Positions 1 through 10,998 of a DNA stretch of 64,000 bases are shown here, one piece after another; position 1 is the first letter of the stretch, and the number at the start of each line of letters is the position of its first letter. The DNA lies in assembly GCA_947084925.1 (NCBI GenBank), contig CAMTUJ010000012.1, positions 30,773 through 94,772 of the forward strand, given 5' to 3'. The notes below the pieces were generated by a model. That model was not told the origin of the DNA. It searched no databases and saw only the letters and a list, made by a program, of their open reading frames with translations. Both the position numbers and the translations under genes were made by a program. This DNA comes from JAGPUQ01 sp947084925. Lineage in GTDB: Bacteria; Pseudomonadota; Gammaproteobacteria; Pseudomonadales; Porticoccaceae.

Positions 1-1
1 T

Positions 2-841
2 GCGGATCTGGATGCCATGACTTCGGGCTGGCAGGATTCCGATCTGGTGATCGTCGCCGGTCGCCCCTCGATGGGCAAGACGGCATTCGCCCTCAACATG
101 GCCGAGCACGCGATGCTCCACCAGGAGCGCCCGGTGCTGGTCTTCAGCCTGGAGATGCCCGCCACGCAACTGGTCATGCGCCTGCTGTCGTCCATGGGGC
201 GCATCGACCAGACCCGGATGCGCAGCGGCAGCCTGGAACCGGAGGACTTCAACAAGTTGTCCGGCGCCGCCGCGCGCCTCAAGGACCGCGCGCTCTACAT
301 CGACGATACGCCGGGCCTGAATCCCATGGAGTTGCGCAACCGGGTGCGCCGCCTGGTGCGGGAACGGCGCGATGAACTCAAGCGGCGGCAGCCGGATATG
401 GCCCCGGAACTGCTCGACCTGGCGGCACGCCCGGCCCTGATCCTGCTCGATTACCTGCAACTCATGTCATCGAGTACGCCGACCGAAGGTCGGGTGCAGG
501 AAATTTCCCAGATTTCCCGCGACCTGAAAACCATCGCGCGCGAATTCGGCTGCCCGCTGGTGGCGCTGTCACAGTTGAGTCGTAACGTCGAACAGCGACC
601 GAACAAGCGGCCGATCAATTCGGATCTGCGGGAATCCGGCGCCATCGAGCAGGACGCCGACGTCATCGTGTTCATCTATCGCGACGAGGTGTATCACGAG
701 GATACCCAGGACAAGGGTATCGCGGAGATCATAATCGGCAAGCAGCGCAATGGTCCCATCGGCACGGCGCGACTCACATTTATCGGTAAACACACGCGTT
801 TTGAAAATCTGGCGCGGGACTATTTTTCGGAGGAACGCTGA
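2..841 (+). CDS. dnaB: Replicative DNA helicase DnaB, C-terminal part (5' end outside window)
   Basis: This is the C-terminal RecA-like ATPase half of the hexameric replication-fork helicase. The frame is open from base 2, and the first visible residues (ADLDAMTSGWQ) are the conserved entry to the motor domain, so the N-terminal domain and linker lie upstream of the window. Walker A (GRPSMGKT) is at nt 59-82. The Walker B region reads LILLDYLQLM, and the DnaB signatures SDLRESGAIEQDADV and GKQRNGPIGT follow. Compared with E. coli DnaB there are roughly 20 extra residues, charged and Arg/Lys-rich, before LILLDYLQLM; they look like a loop insertion rather than an intein. The stop overlaps the first candidate panC start. 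I see no intein or frameshift in the visible part. Confidence 0.96.
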   Translation, partial: ADLDAMTSGWQDSDLVIVAGRPSMGKTAFALNMAEHAMLHQERPVLVFSLEMPATQLVMRLLSSMGRIDQTRMRSGSLEPEDFNKLSGAAARLKDRALYIDDTPGLNPMELRNRVRRLVRERRDELKRRQPDMAPELLDLAARPALILLDYLQLMSSSTPTEGRVQEISQISRDLKTIAREFGCPLVALSQLSRNVEQRPNKRPINSDLRESGAIEQDADVIVFIYRDEVYHEDTQDKGIAEIIIGKQRNGPIGTARLTFIGKHTRFENLARDYFSEER

Positions 842-864
842 TGGCAGTGGATCGGGGCGAAATC

Positions 865-1719
865 ATGCAGATTTACCACCGGGTGAGTCCATTGCGCCAG
901 GCGCTCGCGCAGGCGCGCGCGCGGGGCCACACCATCGCTTTTGTCCCCACCATGGGGAATCTTCACGAAGGGCACATGCAACTGGTGCGCCTGGCGCGCG
1001 CGCGCTGCGATCGGGTGATCGTCAGTATCTTTGTCAATCCGCTGCAGTTCGGTTTGAACGAGGACTGGGAAAAGTATCCCCGCACCATGGCGGCGGACAT
1101 CGCAAGGCTCGAAGCGGAGCAGTGCGATTTTCTGTTTCACCCTTCAGAAACCGAAATCTACCCCAATGGTATGGCTGACCAGACGCGGGTTGTTGTGCCA
1201 ACCATGACTGATATACTCTGCGGCGCCAGCCGGCCGGGGCATTTCGAGGGGGTGACCACGGTGGTGTCCAAGCTGTTCAATATCGTGCAGCCGGATCAGG
1301 CCGTGTTCGGTGTCAAGGACTATCAGCAGTTGGCGGTAATCCGGCGCATGATTGAGGATCTCTGTATCCCGGTGGAGATTGTCGGCGCGCCCATCGCGCG
1401 CGATACGGACGGATTGGCACTGAGTTCACGCAACAGCTACATCACTCCCGCCGAACGCCCCCGGGTAACCCTGTTGTACAAGGTGCTGTGCTGGTGTCGG
1501 GATGAGATGGCCCAGAACGGCCGGCGCGATTTCGCCGCCATCGAGGAAGAAGCGGTGCGCCAGCTCCAGGAAGCAGGATTTCGTGCCGACTATGTGAGCA
1601 TCCGCAACGCGCGGACGCTGGAGACGGCGGCGCACGATGATGACGAGATTGCCGTGTTGGGTGCCATGTATACCGAAGGCGCCCGTCTGATCGACAACGT
1701 AACCCTGACTTTGGGGTAG
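865..1719 (+). CDS. panC: Pantothenate synthetase PanC
   Basis: PanC joins pantoate and beta-alanine with ATP in the cytoplasm, the last step of pantothenate (vitamin B5) synthesis. The protein has the nucleotide-binding segment PTMGNLHEGH at residues 28-37 (the HxGH-type motif) and the later LSSRN segment that acts like KMSKS. From the ATG at 865 it is 284 residues, close to the 283 of E. coli PanC, and begins MQIYHRV as the family does. An in-frame ATG at 841 overlaps the dnaB stop and follows a good GGAGG; it would add eight residues and cannot be excluded. panD follows directly, so the two genes supply one pathway. panC directly after dnaB is unusual, since alr is the common neighbour. 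Confidence 0.95.
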   Translation: MQIYHRVSPLRQALAQARARGHTIAFVPTMGNLHEGHMQLVRLARARCDRVIVSIFVNPLQFGLNEDWEKYPRTMAADIARLEAEQCDFLFHPSETEIYPNGMADQTRVVVPTMTDILCGASRPGHFEGVTTVVSKLFNIVQPDQAVFGVKDYQQLAVIRRMIEDLCIPVEIVGAPIARDTDGLALSSRNSYITPAERPRVTLLYKVLCWCRDEMAQNGRRDFAAIEEEAVRQLQEAGFRADYVSIRNARTLETAAHDDDEIAVLGAMYTEGARLIDNVTLTLG

Positions 1720-1729
1720 GGGGTTGAGT

Positions 1730-2113
1730 ATGCTGAGTACCATGCTGAAGGCCAAGCTGCATCTGGCGACCGTCACCCAGGCCGAACTCTGGTACGACGG
1801 TTCCTGTGCCATCGACAGCGATCTGCTCGACCTGGCAGGGTTGCGCGAGTTCGAGCAGATCGATATCTACAACGTCAACAATGGCGAGCGTTTCACGACC
1901 TATATCATTCGTGCCGAAGCCGGGTCGCGGACCATTTCCATGAACGGTTCCGCAGCCCGCCGCGTGCAGATCGGCGATCGCGTGATCATCGCGACCTACG
2001 CCCAGTACACCGAGGAAGAGATGATCCGCCACAAGCCGAAACTGGTGTACCTCAATCTCGATAACAGTGTGGCGCGCACCGCCAACACTATCCCGGTGCA
2101 GATCGCTTCCTGA
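1730..2113 (+). CDS. panD: Aspartate 1-decarboxylase PanD (pyruvoyl enzyme precursor)
   Basis: PanD makes beta-alanine from L-aspartate for the PanC reaction. The proenzyme cleaves itself between Gly24 and Ser25 to form the catalytic pyruvoyl group; the sequence here, YDGSCAID, places Gly24-Ser25 at the canonical position when translation starts at the ATG at 1730. That start also gives 127 residues (E. coli 126) and lies just behind the purine-rich TAGGGGG. A TTG at 1724 is in frame but would sit inside that Shine-Dalgarno sequence. The gene begins about 10 nt after the panC stop, so co-translation is likely. Confidence 0.95.
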   Translation: MLSTMLKAKLHLATVTQAELWYDGSCAIDSDLLDLAGLREFEQIDIYNVNNGERFTTYIIRAEAGSRTISMNGSAARRVQIGDRVIIATYAQYTEEEMIRHKPKLVYLNLDNSVARTANTIPVQIAS

Positions 2114-2129
2114 AAGATGCCCGGAATCC

Positions 2130-2151
2130 GCCGCTGCGAAACCGCAGCGGC
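2130..2151 (+). terminator. Hairpin after panD, possible terminator
   Basis: A perfect 9-bp stem (GCCGCTGCG / CGCAGCGGC) with the 4-nt loop AAAC lies 17 nt after the panD stop. It is followed only by AATTTG, so it is a weak intrinsic terminator at best. It may end the dnaB-panCD transcript or protect its 3' end. Confidence 0.45.
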
Positions 2152-2215
2152 AATTTGACGAGGCGAAGCGCCGCGCGGGCGACCGAACCCATGCCAATAA
2201 CCAGTCTCCGGGGGA

Positions 2216-4156
<1,941 letters not shown>

Positions 4157-4192
4157 CGCGGGCCATCCCGATTCACACACCGGAACGGCCTG

Positions 4193-4474
4193 ATGGCGAA
4201 AATATCCCTGACCCGGGCCCATCAACTCGGCGGCGCAGAAGTTCACCGCCGGGTCGATGCCCTTGCGCAAAAGCTGGTGACCAGATTTGGCGGCCGCTAT
4301 CAATGGCATGACGCGGCGGTGCGTTATCAGCGCGCGGGCGGTGTCGATGCGGTCATCGAGTGCGGCGCGGAGGACATCCGCATCGACGTCACCCTCGGGC
4401 CTCTGGCGGGCTTTCTCCGCGATACCATCGAGCGCGAACTCAACGCGGCGCTCGACAGTCATCTCGGCGGTTGA
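4193..4474 (+). CDS. Polyhydroxyalkanoate-system family small protein
   Basis: A 93-residue protein of the family annotated 'polyhydroxyalkanoic acid system / PHA granule region'. It has the pattern of such proteins: a short start strand, an amphipathic helix (GAEVHRRVDALAQKLVTRF), the strand-turn YQWHDAAVRYQ, and a C-terminal helix ending IERELNAALDSHL. Family members occur beside PHA genes, but no PHA synthase is visible here, so the link to polyester granules rests on family membership. It starts 36 nt after acs and may be co-transcribed with it. Confidence 0.75.
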   Translation: MAKISLTRAHQLGGAEVHRRVDALAQKLVTRFGGRYQWHDAAVRYQRAGGVDAVIECGAEDIRIDVTLGPLAGFLRDTIERELNAALDSHLGG

Positions 4475-4496
4475 ACGGCGGCTGGTGTCCTGCCGG

Positions 4497-5078
4497 TTAC
4501 CTGCGATCCCAGCGGTACAGCCGTACCGGCGGTATGTTCAGAAATTCTATTTGCCGGCGCGGTGCCCCCAGCACGGGTAGCGCCAGTTTGGCTACCTGGC
4601 CACTGACCTGATAGGCGACAAAACGTCCGCCCGGCGCCAGCACGTCGGCGATGGAGGCGAGGATGCGGGTGCCGAGTTCCCGGTCCATGGTCGAAAACGG
4701 AATCCCGGAAATGATGGCATCCGGTGCCGGCAGTCCGTGTTGCGCGAGGATCTCCCGCAAGTGCTCCGCGCTGCCCGCATGGGGGATCAGGCGGCTGTCG
4801 CCAAAGCCGGTCAGTAACGCCTGAAAGCATGGGTTGATCTCGATGCCGAGCAGGCGGGCATCGCGCGGCATGGCTTCGAGAATCGCCCGGGTGATGCCGC
4901 CGGTGCCGGTGCCCAGTTCGACGATGGTGCGGGCCGTGGGCACTTCGGCCAACGCCACGACGCGGCGCTCCAGATAGCGCGAGCTGGGAATGACCGACCC
5001 GACCTGACGCGGGTTTTTGAGAAACTGCTGCAGAAACACTACCCGATCATCGGGTTTTTTTTGTAAGCGCGGAGCCAT
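4497..5078 (-). CDS. Class I SAM-dependent methyltransferase, phospholipid N-methyltransferase-like
   Basis: A 193-residue cytoplasmic methyltransferase of the compact PmtA-like family. The N-terminus is basic with the family-type stretch LKNPRQVGSVIPSS, followed by the SAM-binding loop ELGTGTGG at residues 54-61, an acidic strand end (GIEINP), and a catalytic-region strand DAIISGIPF. The resemblance is to proteins that methylate phosphatidylethanolamine or related lipids, but many homologues lack a proven substrate. It converges with the preceding small gene, and the stops are only about 22 nt apart. It starts about 250 nt from the oppositely oriented channel gene. Confidence 0.75.
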   Translation of the reverse strand: MAPRLQKKPDDRVVFLQQFLKNPRQVGSVIPSSRYLERRVVALAEVPTARTIVELGTGTGGITRAILEAMPRDARLLGIEINPCFQALLTGFGDSRLIPHAGSAEHLREILAQHGLPAPDAIISGIPFSTMDRELGTRILASIADVLAPGGRFVAYQVSGQVAKLALPVLGAPRRQIEFLNIPPVRLYRWDRR

Positions 5079-5325
5079 TGCGCGACCTCTTTGTCGAAGA
5101 TCCTGGTTGTTGATGTAGTTGAGTGCGGAGCGCGAACAGGGTGCCGGTGCTCCCGCGTTGCGCCAGAATCATTGTTGCCCATGGTGCGCTGCAAGCAAAG
5201 CCCGGATTGTTATGGATGGGCCGGTCCTGCCCCGCCCCTTAGCGAGCCTGCTGCTATGATCGCCGCTACCTGTGTCGTCGTGTCGCGGAGTTGTTGTGGC
5301 TCCCGTTGTTACTGAAGGAACCTGT

Positions 5326-8300
5326 ATGCCGAGACAACACCGCGAGTTTAACCCGGTCCGCGGCCGGTGGCGCTGGTGGGCACTGCTGGGGCTGGTCTGG
5401 GGCATGAACGGCCTGGGCGCGACGGGTCAACAGACACTGCCCTCCGAATCCGACATCCTCGCGCGGATTGAAGTCGTGCAGGGCGATAAAGCCCTGGTCG
5501 AGGCCCAGCGCGAGGCGGCCATCGCCCAGTATCGTGTCGCGCTGGAGCATCTGCGGGAAATCGGGCCGCTACGTGATCGCGCGCGCGAACTGGAGCGGGA
5601 AGCGGCTTCCGCCCCGCAGCGGGTACGGGAAATCGAGCAGCGCCTCGATCGTCAGGTGCTGGCGTCGCCGCCCAATGGCCGTGCTTCCTACGAAGAGCTC
5701 ACCCAGCAGTTTGCGCAAGCGCAGACCGAGCTGAACACGGCCCGTGCCAGCGCCGAAGAGGTTGGCCGCGAAGCGGAGGACATTGGCCGCGCGCCGCTGA
5801 CACTGCGTGATGCCGTCACCCAGGCGCGGGCGGCACGCCAGACCGCCACCGAGCAACTCGCGAATCTGGCCAAGACCCAGCAACCCGTGGTGATCCGGCA
5901 GGCCCAGGAGATTGCGCTGCGGGCGGAGATCGCGGCGCGCGATGCCGAAAACGACGCACTGGATACGGCGCTGCAAACCCTGGAGGCGCGCGCGAGTCTC
6001 GTGACCGCGCGTCGCAAGCTTGCCGACGCCGAGGTGGAGCGGGTTTCCGATCAGGTGGCCCAGTTGCAGGGGCTGCTGAGCGGGCAGCGCCATGCCATCG
6101 CGGAGCGGGTGCGGGAAATGGCGCGACAGTTCAGGGTCGAGGCTGCCGGGCAACCGGAAGTGATCGCCGCCGAGACCAATGCCAACGCCGAGCTCGCGAA
6201 CCGGCTGGCGGTCGTCATCGATCAGCTCGATGGCGCCGTCGAGGAGCAGCAGCAGCTGCGCCAGCGCATCGATGAAATCACTGAACTGCGACGCACGGCT
6301 GCCGACCAGCTCGAGATCGCCCAGCTCGGAGGCAGGCTCGGGCAAGTGTTGCACCGCCAGCGTTTGCAGTTGCCCAACCTGCTGCAACACCGGGAGGATT
6401 TGCGCCAGCGCAGCGAAGCCATAGCGCTCGCCCGGTTTGCGCAACTGGAGCTGCGCACGCAACTCCAAGAGCGTGAAAACCCGGAACCGCGCATGGTGGC
6501 GTTGATCGGCGCGCTGCCAGCGGCGGAACAGGATGCGGTGCGCCCCGGGCTGCGCGAACAGCTTGGCCGCGGTAATGCGTTGCTGGAGCGCTTCGACAGA
6601 ACCTATACGACTTACATCGCTGAACTGGGCACGGTCGATCAGCTCCAGCGTGAACTGTCGAATCTGGTAACGGATTACGCGACGCTGCTGGAACGCAATC
6701 TGGTGTGGATCGCGGATACGCAGCCGCCCACCTGGAGCTGGCCGTTCGTCGCGGGGGGCGCCGCCCTGAGCCTGGTCGGCCCCGCGCACTGGATCGAATT
6801 GGGCACGGCCTTTGTCCGCGGGTGCGCGGAAGCTCCCGCGGTCACGGTGTTGGGGTTGTTCGCCCTGGGCCTGATCGTCTACTACCGCAAGCGCATGCGC
6901 GAGCGCCTGGTCGGGTGTGCCGAGGCGATCGGCGACATCGGCCGGGACCGTTTCTCGGCCACGCTGGAGGCGCTGCTGATCACCCTGGTACTGGCGCTGC
7001 CGTTGCCATTGTTGCTTGCAATTGCCGGCGCGATCCTGAGTGCCGGCGGGGACGATGGGTCCTTCGCGGGAGCACTGGGCAGCGGTCTGCAAGCGGCCGC
7101 GTGGATTGCGCTGGCGCTGGAGGTGGCGCGGGTGATGTGCCGCAATGGCGGCGTGCTGGATCAACATCTGCGCTGGCGCGCGGACGCACGCAGAGCCCTG
7201 ACCAGACCGCTGCGCTGGTTGCTGCCCGTGTCGGTGGTAACCACGCTGCTCGTGGAAACGACCAACGCGCTGGGGCTGTACCTGGATACGCTGGGGCGCG
7301 CGGCCTTTGTGGTGAATGCCGTTGCCCTGGCCGTTTTCGTTTGGCGCGGACTGCATCCGGAGCGCGGGGCACTCGCGGCTTATTTCACCGGCGCCCGCCG
7401 CCACGGCTGGCAATGGAATTTGCGCAAGCTGTGGTTCAGCGGGGTGGCGCTGTTTCCAGCGGCGTTGGGGGTGCTCGCGCTCGCCGGCTATTACTACACC
7501 GCACAGCAATTGCTGAATCGACTTTGCGCGACCGTCATTCTGATCGCGCTCACGGTGCTGGGCTTGCAGCTGTTGTTGCGCTGGCTCGGGATTGCCGAAT
7601 CGCGCCTGGCACGGCAGCAGGCGCTGGCCCGACGCGATGCCGAAATGGAGGCGGTGGCGCGCAAGCTGGGTGAGCAGCAGGAGGTTCAGGGCGAGGTGAC
7701 GATCGAAATTCCCGCCGCGCACAATGTCGATCTGGGCACCGTCAACGCCCAGGTGCGCGCCTTGCTGCGCATCGCCCTGGTGCTGACGCTGGGCGCGGGT
7801 TTCTGGTGGATCTGGTCGGACATGCTGCCGGCGCTCGGCGCGCTGCAGGACGTGGTGCTGTGGCAGTACAGGTCCGGAGTGGGCGACTCCCAGGTGGTTG
7901 CCGCGGTGACCGCGGCGGGAGTCGGGCTGGCGCTGCTGGTGAGTGTTGTCACTTATCTGGCTGCGCGCAATCTGCCGGGGCTGCTGGAAGTCGTGGTATT
8001 GCAACGTCTCGAAGTCGATCACGGCGCGCGCTACGCGGCCAACGCGGTCAGTCGCTATCTGATTGTCGTGGTCGGCACACTGTTGGTCGTCAATATTCTG
8101 GGTCTGGAGTGGAACCGCCTGCAATGGTTGGTCGCGGCGCTGGGCGTGGGGCTGGGCTTCGGTTTGCAGGAGGTGGTGGCGAATTTTGTGTCCGGGCTGA
8201 TCATTTTGTTCGAGCGCCCGTTTCGGATCGGGGACACCGTCACGGTCGGTGCCGTGAGCGGCACGGTGACCCGGATTCAGATCCGGGCGACGACCATCAG

Positions 8301-8739
8301 GGACTGGGATCGCAAGGAATTGATCGTGCCGAACAAGACGTTCATTACCGGCCAACTGGTGAACTGGACGCTGAATGATCCGGTGCTGCGGGTGGTGGTG
8401 CCGGTCGGCATTGCCTACGGCTCGGACACCGAACTGGCGCGCCGGCTGCTGCTGGAGATTGCCGAAGCCAATCCCCGCGCACTCAAGGACCCGCCGCCCG
8501 AGGTCTGGTTTCTGGGGTTCGGAGACAGCAGTCTCAATTTCGAGATGCGGGTGTTCGTGTGCGGGTTGACGGAGCTGCTGCCGGTCACGCATGAACTGCA
8601 CGTCGCCATCGACGCCGCGTTTCGCGCGCATGGGGTGGAGATCGCGTTTCCCCAGCGGGATCTCCACCTGCGCAGCCTTGATCCCCAGGTTCTGGAACTG
8701 CTGCGCGGTCGCCCCCCGGCCCCAGGAGTTTCCGGCTGA
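5326..8739 (+). CDS. Large mechanosensitive channel of the MscK/KefA type
   Basis: A 1137-residue inner-membrane protein that should open under membrane tension to release solutes during hypo-osmotic shock. Order: N-terminal signal segment (basic start, then LLGLVWGMNGLGATG), a long Gln/Glu/Ala/Arg-rich periplasmic coiled-coil region to about residue 460, about ten hydrophobic segments (roughly 470-930), then the MscS module. The pore helix LGVGLGFGLQEVVANFVSGL lies near residue 940, and the beta domain includes FERPFRIGDTV and VPNKTFI. The cytoplasmic alpha/beta end carries the usual VGIAYGSD and WFLGFGDSSL segments. The length matches MscK (1120 in E. coli) rather than MscS. The ATG at 5326 is preceded by GAAGGA; upstream in-frame codons do not encode a better signal sequence. 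Confidence 0.92.
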   Translation: MPRQHREFNPVRGRWRWWALLGLVWGMNGLGATGQQTLPSESDILARIEVVQGDKALVEAQREAAIAQYRVALEHLREIGPLRDRARELEREAASAPQRVREIEQRLDRQVLASPPNGRASYEELTQQFAQAQTELNTARASAEEVGREAEDIGRAPLTLRDAVTQARAARQTATEQLANLAKTQQPVVIRQAQEIALRAEIAARDAENDALDTALQTLEARASLVTARRKLADAEVERVSDQVAQLQGLLSGQRHAIAERVREMARQFRVEAAGQPEVIAAETNANAELANRLAVVIDQLDGAVEEQQQLRQRIDEITELRRTAADQLEIAQLGGRLGQVLHRQRLQLPNLLQHREDLRQRSEAIALARFAQLELRTQLQERENPEPRMVALIGALPAAEQDAVRPGLREQLGRGNALLERFDRTYTTYIAELGTVDQLQRELSNLVTDYATLLERNLVWIADTQPPTWSWPFVAGGAALSLVGPAHWIELGTAFVRGCAEAPAVTVLGLFALGLIVYYRKRMRERLVGCAEAIGDIGRDRFSATLEALLITLVLALPLPLLLAIAGAILSAGGDDGSFAGALGSGLQAAAWIALALEVARVMCRNGGVLDQHLRWRADARRALTRPLRWLLPVSVVTTLLVETTNALGLYLDTLGRAAFVVNAVALAVFVWRGLHPERGALAAYFTGARRHGWQWNLRKLWFSGVALFPAALGVLALAGYYYTAQQLLNRLCATVILIALTVLGLQLLLRWLGIAESRLARQQALARRDAEMEAVARKLGEQQEVQGEVTIEIPAAHNVDLGTVNAQVRALLRIALVLTLGAGFWWIWSDMLPALGALQDVVLWQYRSGVGDSQVVAAVTAAGVGLALLVSVVTYLAARNLPGLLEVVVLQRLEVDHGARYAANAVSRYLIVVVGTLLVVNILGLEWNRLQWLVAALGVGLGFGLQEVVANFVSGLIILFERPFRIGDTVTVGAVSGTVTRIQIRATTIRDWDRKELIVPNKTFITGQLVNWTLNDPVLRVVVPVGIAYGSDTELARRLLLEIAEANPRALKDPPPEVWFLGFGDSSLNFEMRVFVCGLTELLPVTHELHVAIDAAFRAHGVEIAFPQRDLHLRSLDPQVLELLRGRPPAPGVSG

Positions 8740-8758
8740 GGGATGCGGACCCCGGCGC

Positions 8759-10048
8759 CTATTTGCGTTTTTTTATCGGGATGATGTCGCGGCGCTGTTC
8801 GCCGGTATAGAGCTGGCGCGGCCGGCCGATCTTGTAGCTGTTGCTGATCATTTCGCTCCAGTGCGCGATCCAGCCCACCGTGCGGCCGGTGGCGAAAATC
8901 ACCGTGAACATCTCGGTCGGAATGCCGATCGCCTTCATGATGATGCCGGAATAGAAATCGACATTGGGGTACAGCTTCTTGCTGACGAAATAATCGTCTT
9001 CCAGCGCAATCTGTTCGAGTTTCTTGGCGATTTTCAGCAGTGGATCGTTGTCGATCCCGAGCTCCGCCAGCACGCTGTCGCAGGCCTTCTTCATGACTTT
9101 GGCGCGCGGGTCGAAGTTTTTGTAGACGCGGTGGCCAAAGCCCATCAGGCGGAACGGATCGTTCTTGTCCTTGGCGCGCTTGACGAAGCGGTCGATGTTT
9201 TTCACGTCGCCGATTTCGTTCAGCATCTCCAGCACCGCCTGGTTGGCGCCGCCGTGTGACGGTCCCCAGAGCGCCGCGATACCGGCCGCGATGCACGAAA
9301 ACGGGTTGGCGCCGGACGAGCCGGCGAGGCGTACCGTGGAAGTCGAGGCGTTCTGCTCGTGATCGGCGTGCAGCAGGAACAGCAGGTCCATCGCCTAGGC
9401 GAGCACCGGATTGACATCGCGGGTTTCGCAGGGCGTGCCGAACATCATGTTGAGGAAGTTTTCGGCGTAGCCGAGATTGTTGCGCGGGTACATGTAGGGC
9501 TGGCCGGCGTAATGCTTGTAGCACATCGCCGCCAGTGTCGGCATCTTGGCGATCAGGCGATGCGCGGTGATCATGCGGTGATGGGGGTCGGTGATGTCGA
9601 GGGAGTCGTGATAAAACGACGACATCGCCCCGACCGCGCCGCACATCATCGCCATGGGGTGCGCGTCGTAGCGGAACCCGGACATGAACTGTTCGATGGA
9701 GCGATTCACCATGGTGTGCGTGGTGATGATGTTTTCGAATTCCTTTTTCTGCATTGCGTTGGGCAGGTCGCCGTTGAGCAACAGATAACAGGTTTCGAGG
9801 TAGTCGGATTTTTCGGCGAGCTCTTCGATCGGGTAACCCCGGTGCAGAAGGATGCCCTGGTCGCCATCAATATAGGTGATTTTGGATTCGCAGGACGCCG
9901 TCGATGTGAAGCCGGGATCGAAGGTGAAGTAATCGAAACTCCCCAGTCCACCGACGTCGATGACATCCTGGCCAAGGGTGCCCGATCGGATCGGCAATTC
10001 GATGGGCTCCCGCCCCGGAATAGTGAGCAGGGCTTTTTTCTGGGTCAT
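8759..10048 (-). pseudogene. gltA: Citrate synthase gene interrupted by an in-frame TAG
   Basis: Type II (hexameric) citrate synthase, which condenses oxaloacetate and acetyl-CoA. The reading frame covers 429 codons (E. coli 427), but codon 218 is TAG (minus strand, bases 9397-9395). It follows VNPVLA and precedes AMDLLFLLHADHEQ, in a segment that is otherwise fully conserved. E. coli has Arg at this position, and Lys is common in other homologues. The catalytic residues are intact beyond the stop: His265 (GPSHGGAN), His306 (GFGHRVYK) and Asp364 (VDFYSG), so nothing else suggests decay. A GGAGAC sequence precedes the ATG at 10048. The gene diverges from the START-domain gene and the sdh operon, the usual gltA-sdh arrangement. 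The stop may be a real nonsense mutation or a base error in the assembly. A second intact gltA elsewhere cannot be excluded. Confidence 0.9.
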
Positions 10049-10308
10049 TTACTTCGTCTCCATTGAACAGCCGGATCGAATCGCCCCGGATCGAGCTGCT
10101 GTAGTGGCAGGGTATGGCCGGAGGGGTCCCGGTGGCGGGGTGGAGACTACCGCCGGAGTCGCGCCGTTGTCAATTTGGCCGCCGCGTGCGCGACGCCTCC
10201 AGTGGGCGCGCTGCGTTTGGTGGCGACATGGGCGATCATGGTTGCCGCCAAACGTACCGGATTTGTCTTCCGGTATTGGAGAGCGGTTTCAGTCGGAGCG
10301 GAACTGTG

Positions 10309-10998
10309 ATGGGTCGCCTGCTGCTTGCGCTGTGGTTATCGTGCTGTCCGGTGCTGGTGACGGCGGCGGAGTGGACGTCTGTCAGCGAGCGCGATGGCAT
10401 TGGCGTGTGGACGCGGCGGCTCCCCGGGGCACCGCTGAAGGATTTTCGTGGCCGTATGGATGTCGACAAACCGCTGGGCGCGGTGGTGGCGGTCCTCACG
10501 GATTTTCCCGCTTATGCGCAATGGTTCCTGCACATGCGGGAGGCGCGCGTGCTCGAGAGCCATTCGCTGGCCGACGTCTCCATTTACTTTGTGATTGACG
10601 GTGTCTGGCCGGTAAGCGATCGGGACGCGGTCGCGCGCGCGGAGGTCAGCCAAGATCCGCAGACACTTGCGATTCACATGATGCTGCTGGCGACGCCGCA
10701 GCGGATCCCGTCAGTGGCAGGCCGGGTGCGGATGCCGCTCCTGCAATCCGGCTGGGAACTGACGCCGCTATCGCCCACCACCACCCGCATCGAAGTGATC
10801 GGCAGTGCCGATCCCGGCGGATTGGTCCCCCTCTGGCTGGCCAACGCCGCCGTGGTGATGATGCCGCGCGAGACGCTGAAGGGCTTGCGCCGGCAGCTCG
10901 CACAACCGAAGTACGCCAATCCGGATTTCTTGTTTGCCAGGGATCCGCTGCTGCGCGATCTGCGCGCGTATCTGCGGATGCCGGGCGATATCCCCTGA
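10309..10998 (+). CDS. Secreted START-domain lipid-binding-like protein
   Basis: A 229-residue protein with an N-terminal signal peptide (MGRLLLALWLSCCPVLVTAA) and one START/SRPBCC-type domain. Recognisable elements are WTSVSERDGIGVWTRR at the start, the central PVSDRDAVARAEV, and a C-terminal helix LPLWLAN-like followed by LKGLRRQLAQP. START domains hold lipids or sterols in a hydrophobic groove; the ligand here is unknown and the location is probably periplasmic. The ATG at 10309 follows GGAGCGG. It sits between gltA and sdhC, where most gammaproteobacteria have no gene. It is separated from sdhC by 375 nt containing a good promoter, so it is probably not part of the sdh operon. Confidence 0.8.
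   Translation: MGRLLLALWLSCCPVLVTAAEWTSVSERDGIGVWTRRLPGAPLKDFRGRMDVDKPLGAVVAVLTDFPAYAQWFLHMREARVLESHSLADVSIYFVIDGVWPVSDRDAVARAEVSQDPQTLAIHMMLLATPQRIPSVAGRVRMPLLQSGWELTPLSPTTTRIEVIGSADPGGLVPLWLANAAVVMMPRETLKGLRRQLAQPKYANPDFLFARDPLLRDLRAYLRMPGDIP

Noticed and set aside
5569..8667. Minus-strand open frame of about 1030 codons opposite the mechanosensitive channel
   Set aside because: Composition is Gln/Arg/His-rich and mirrors the plus-strand codons; the plus strand has a clear MscK-type protein.
9395..9397. UAG as a reassigned sense codon
   Set aside because: Other genes here (panC, acs, leuA) end properly at TAG, so general reassignment is not supported.
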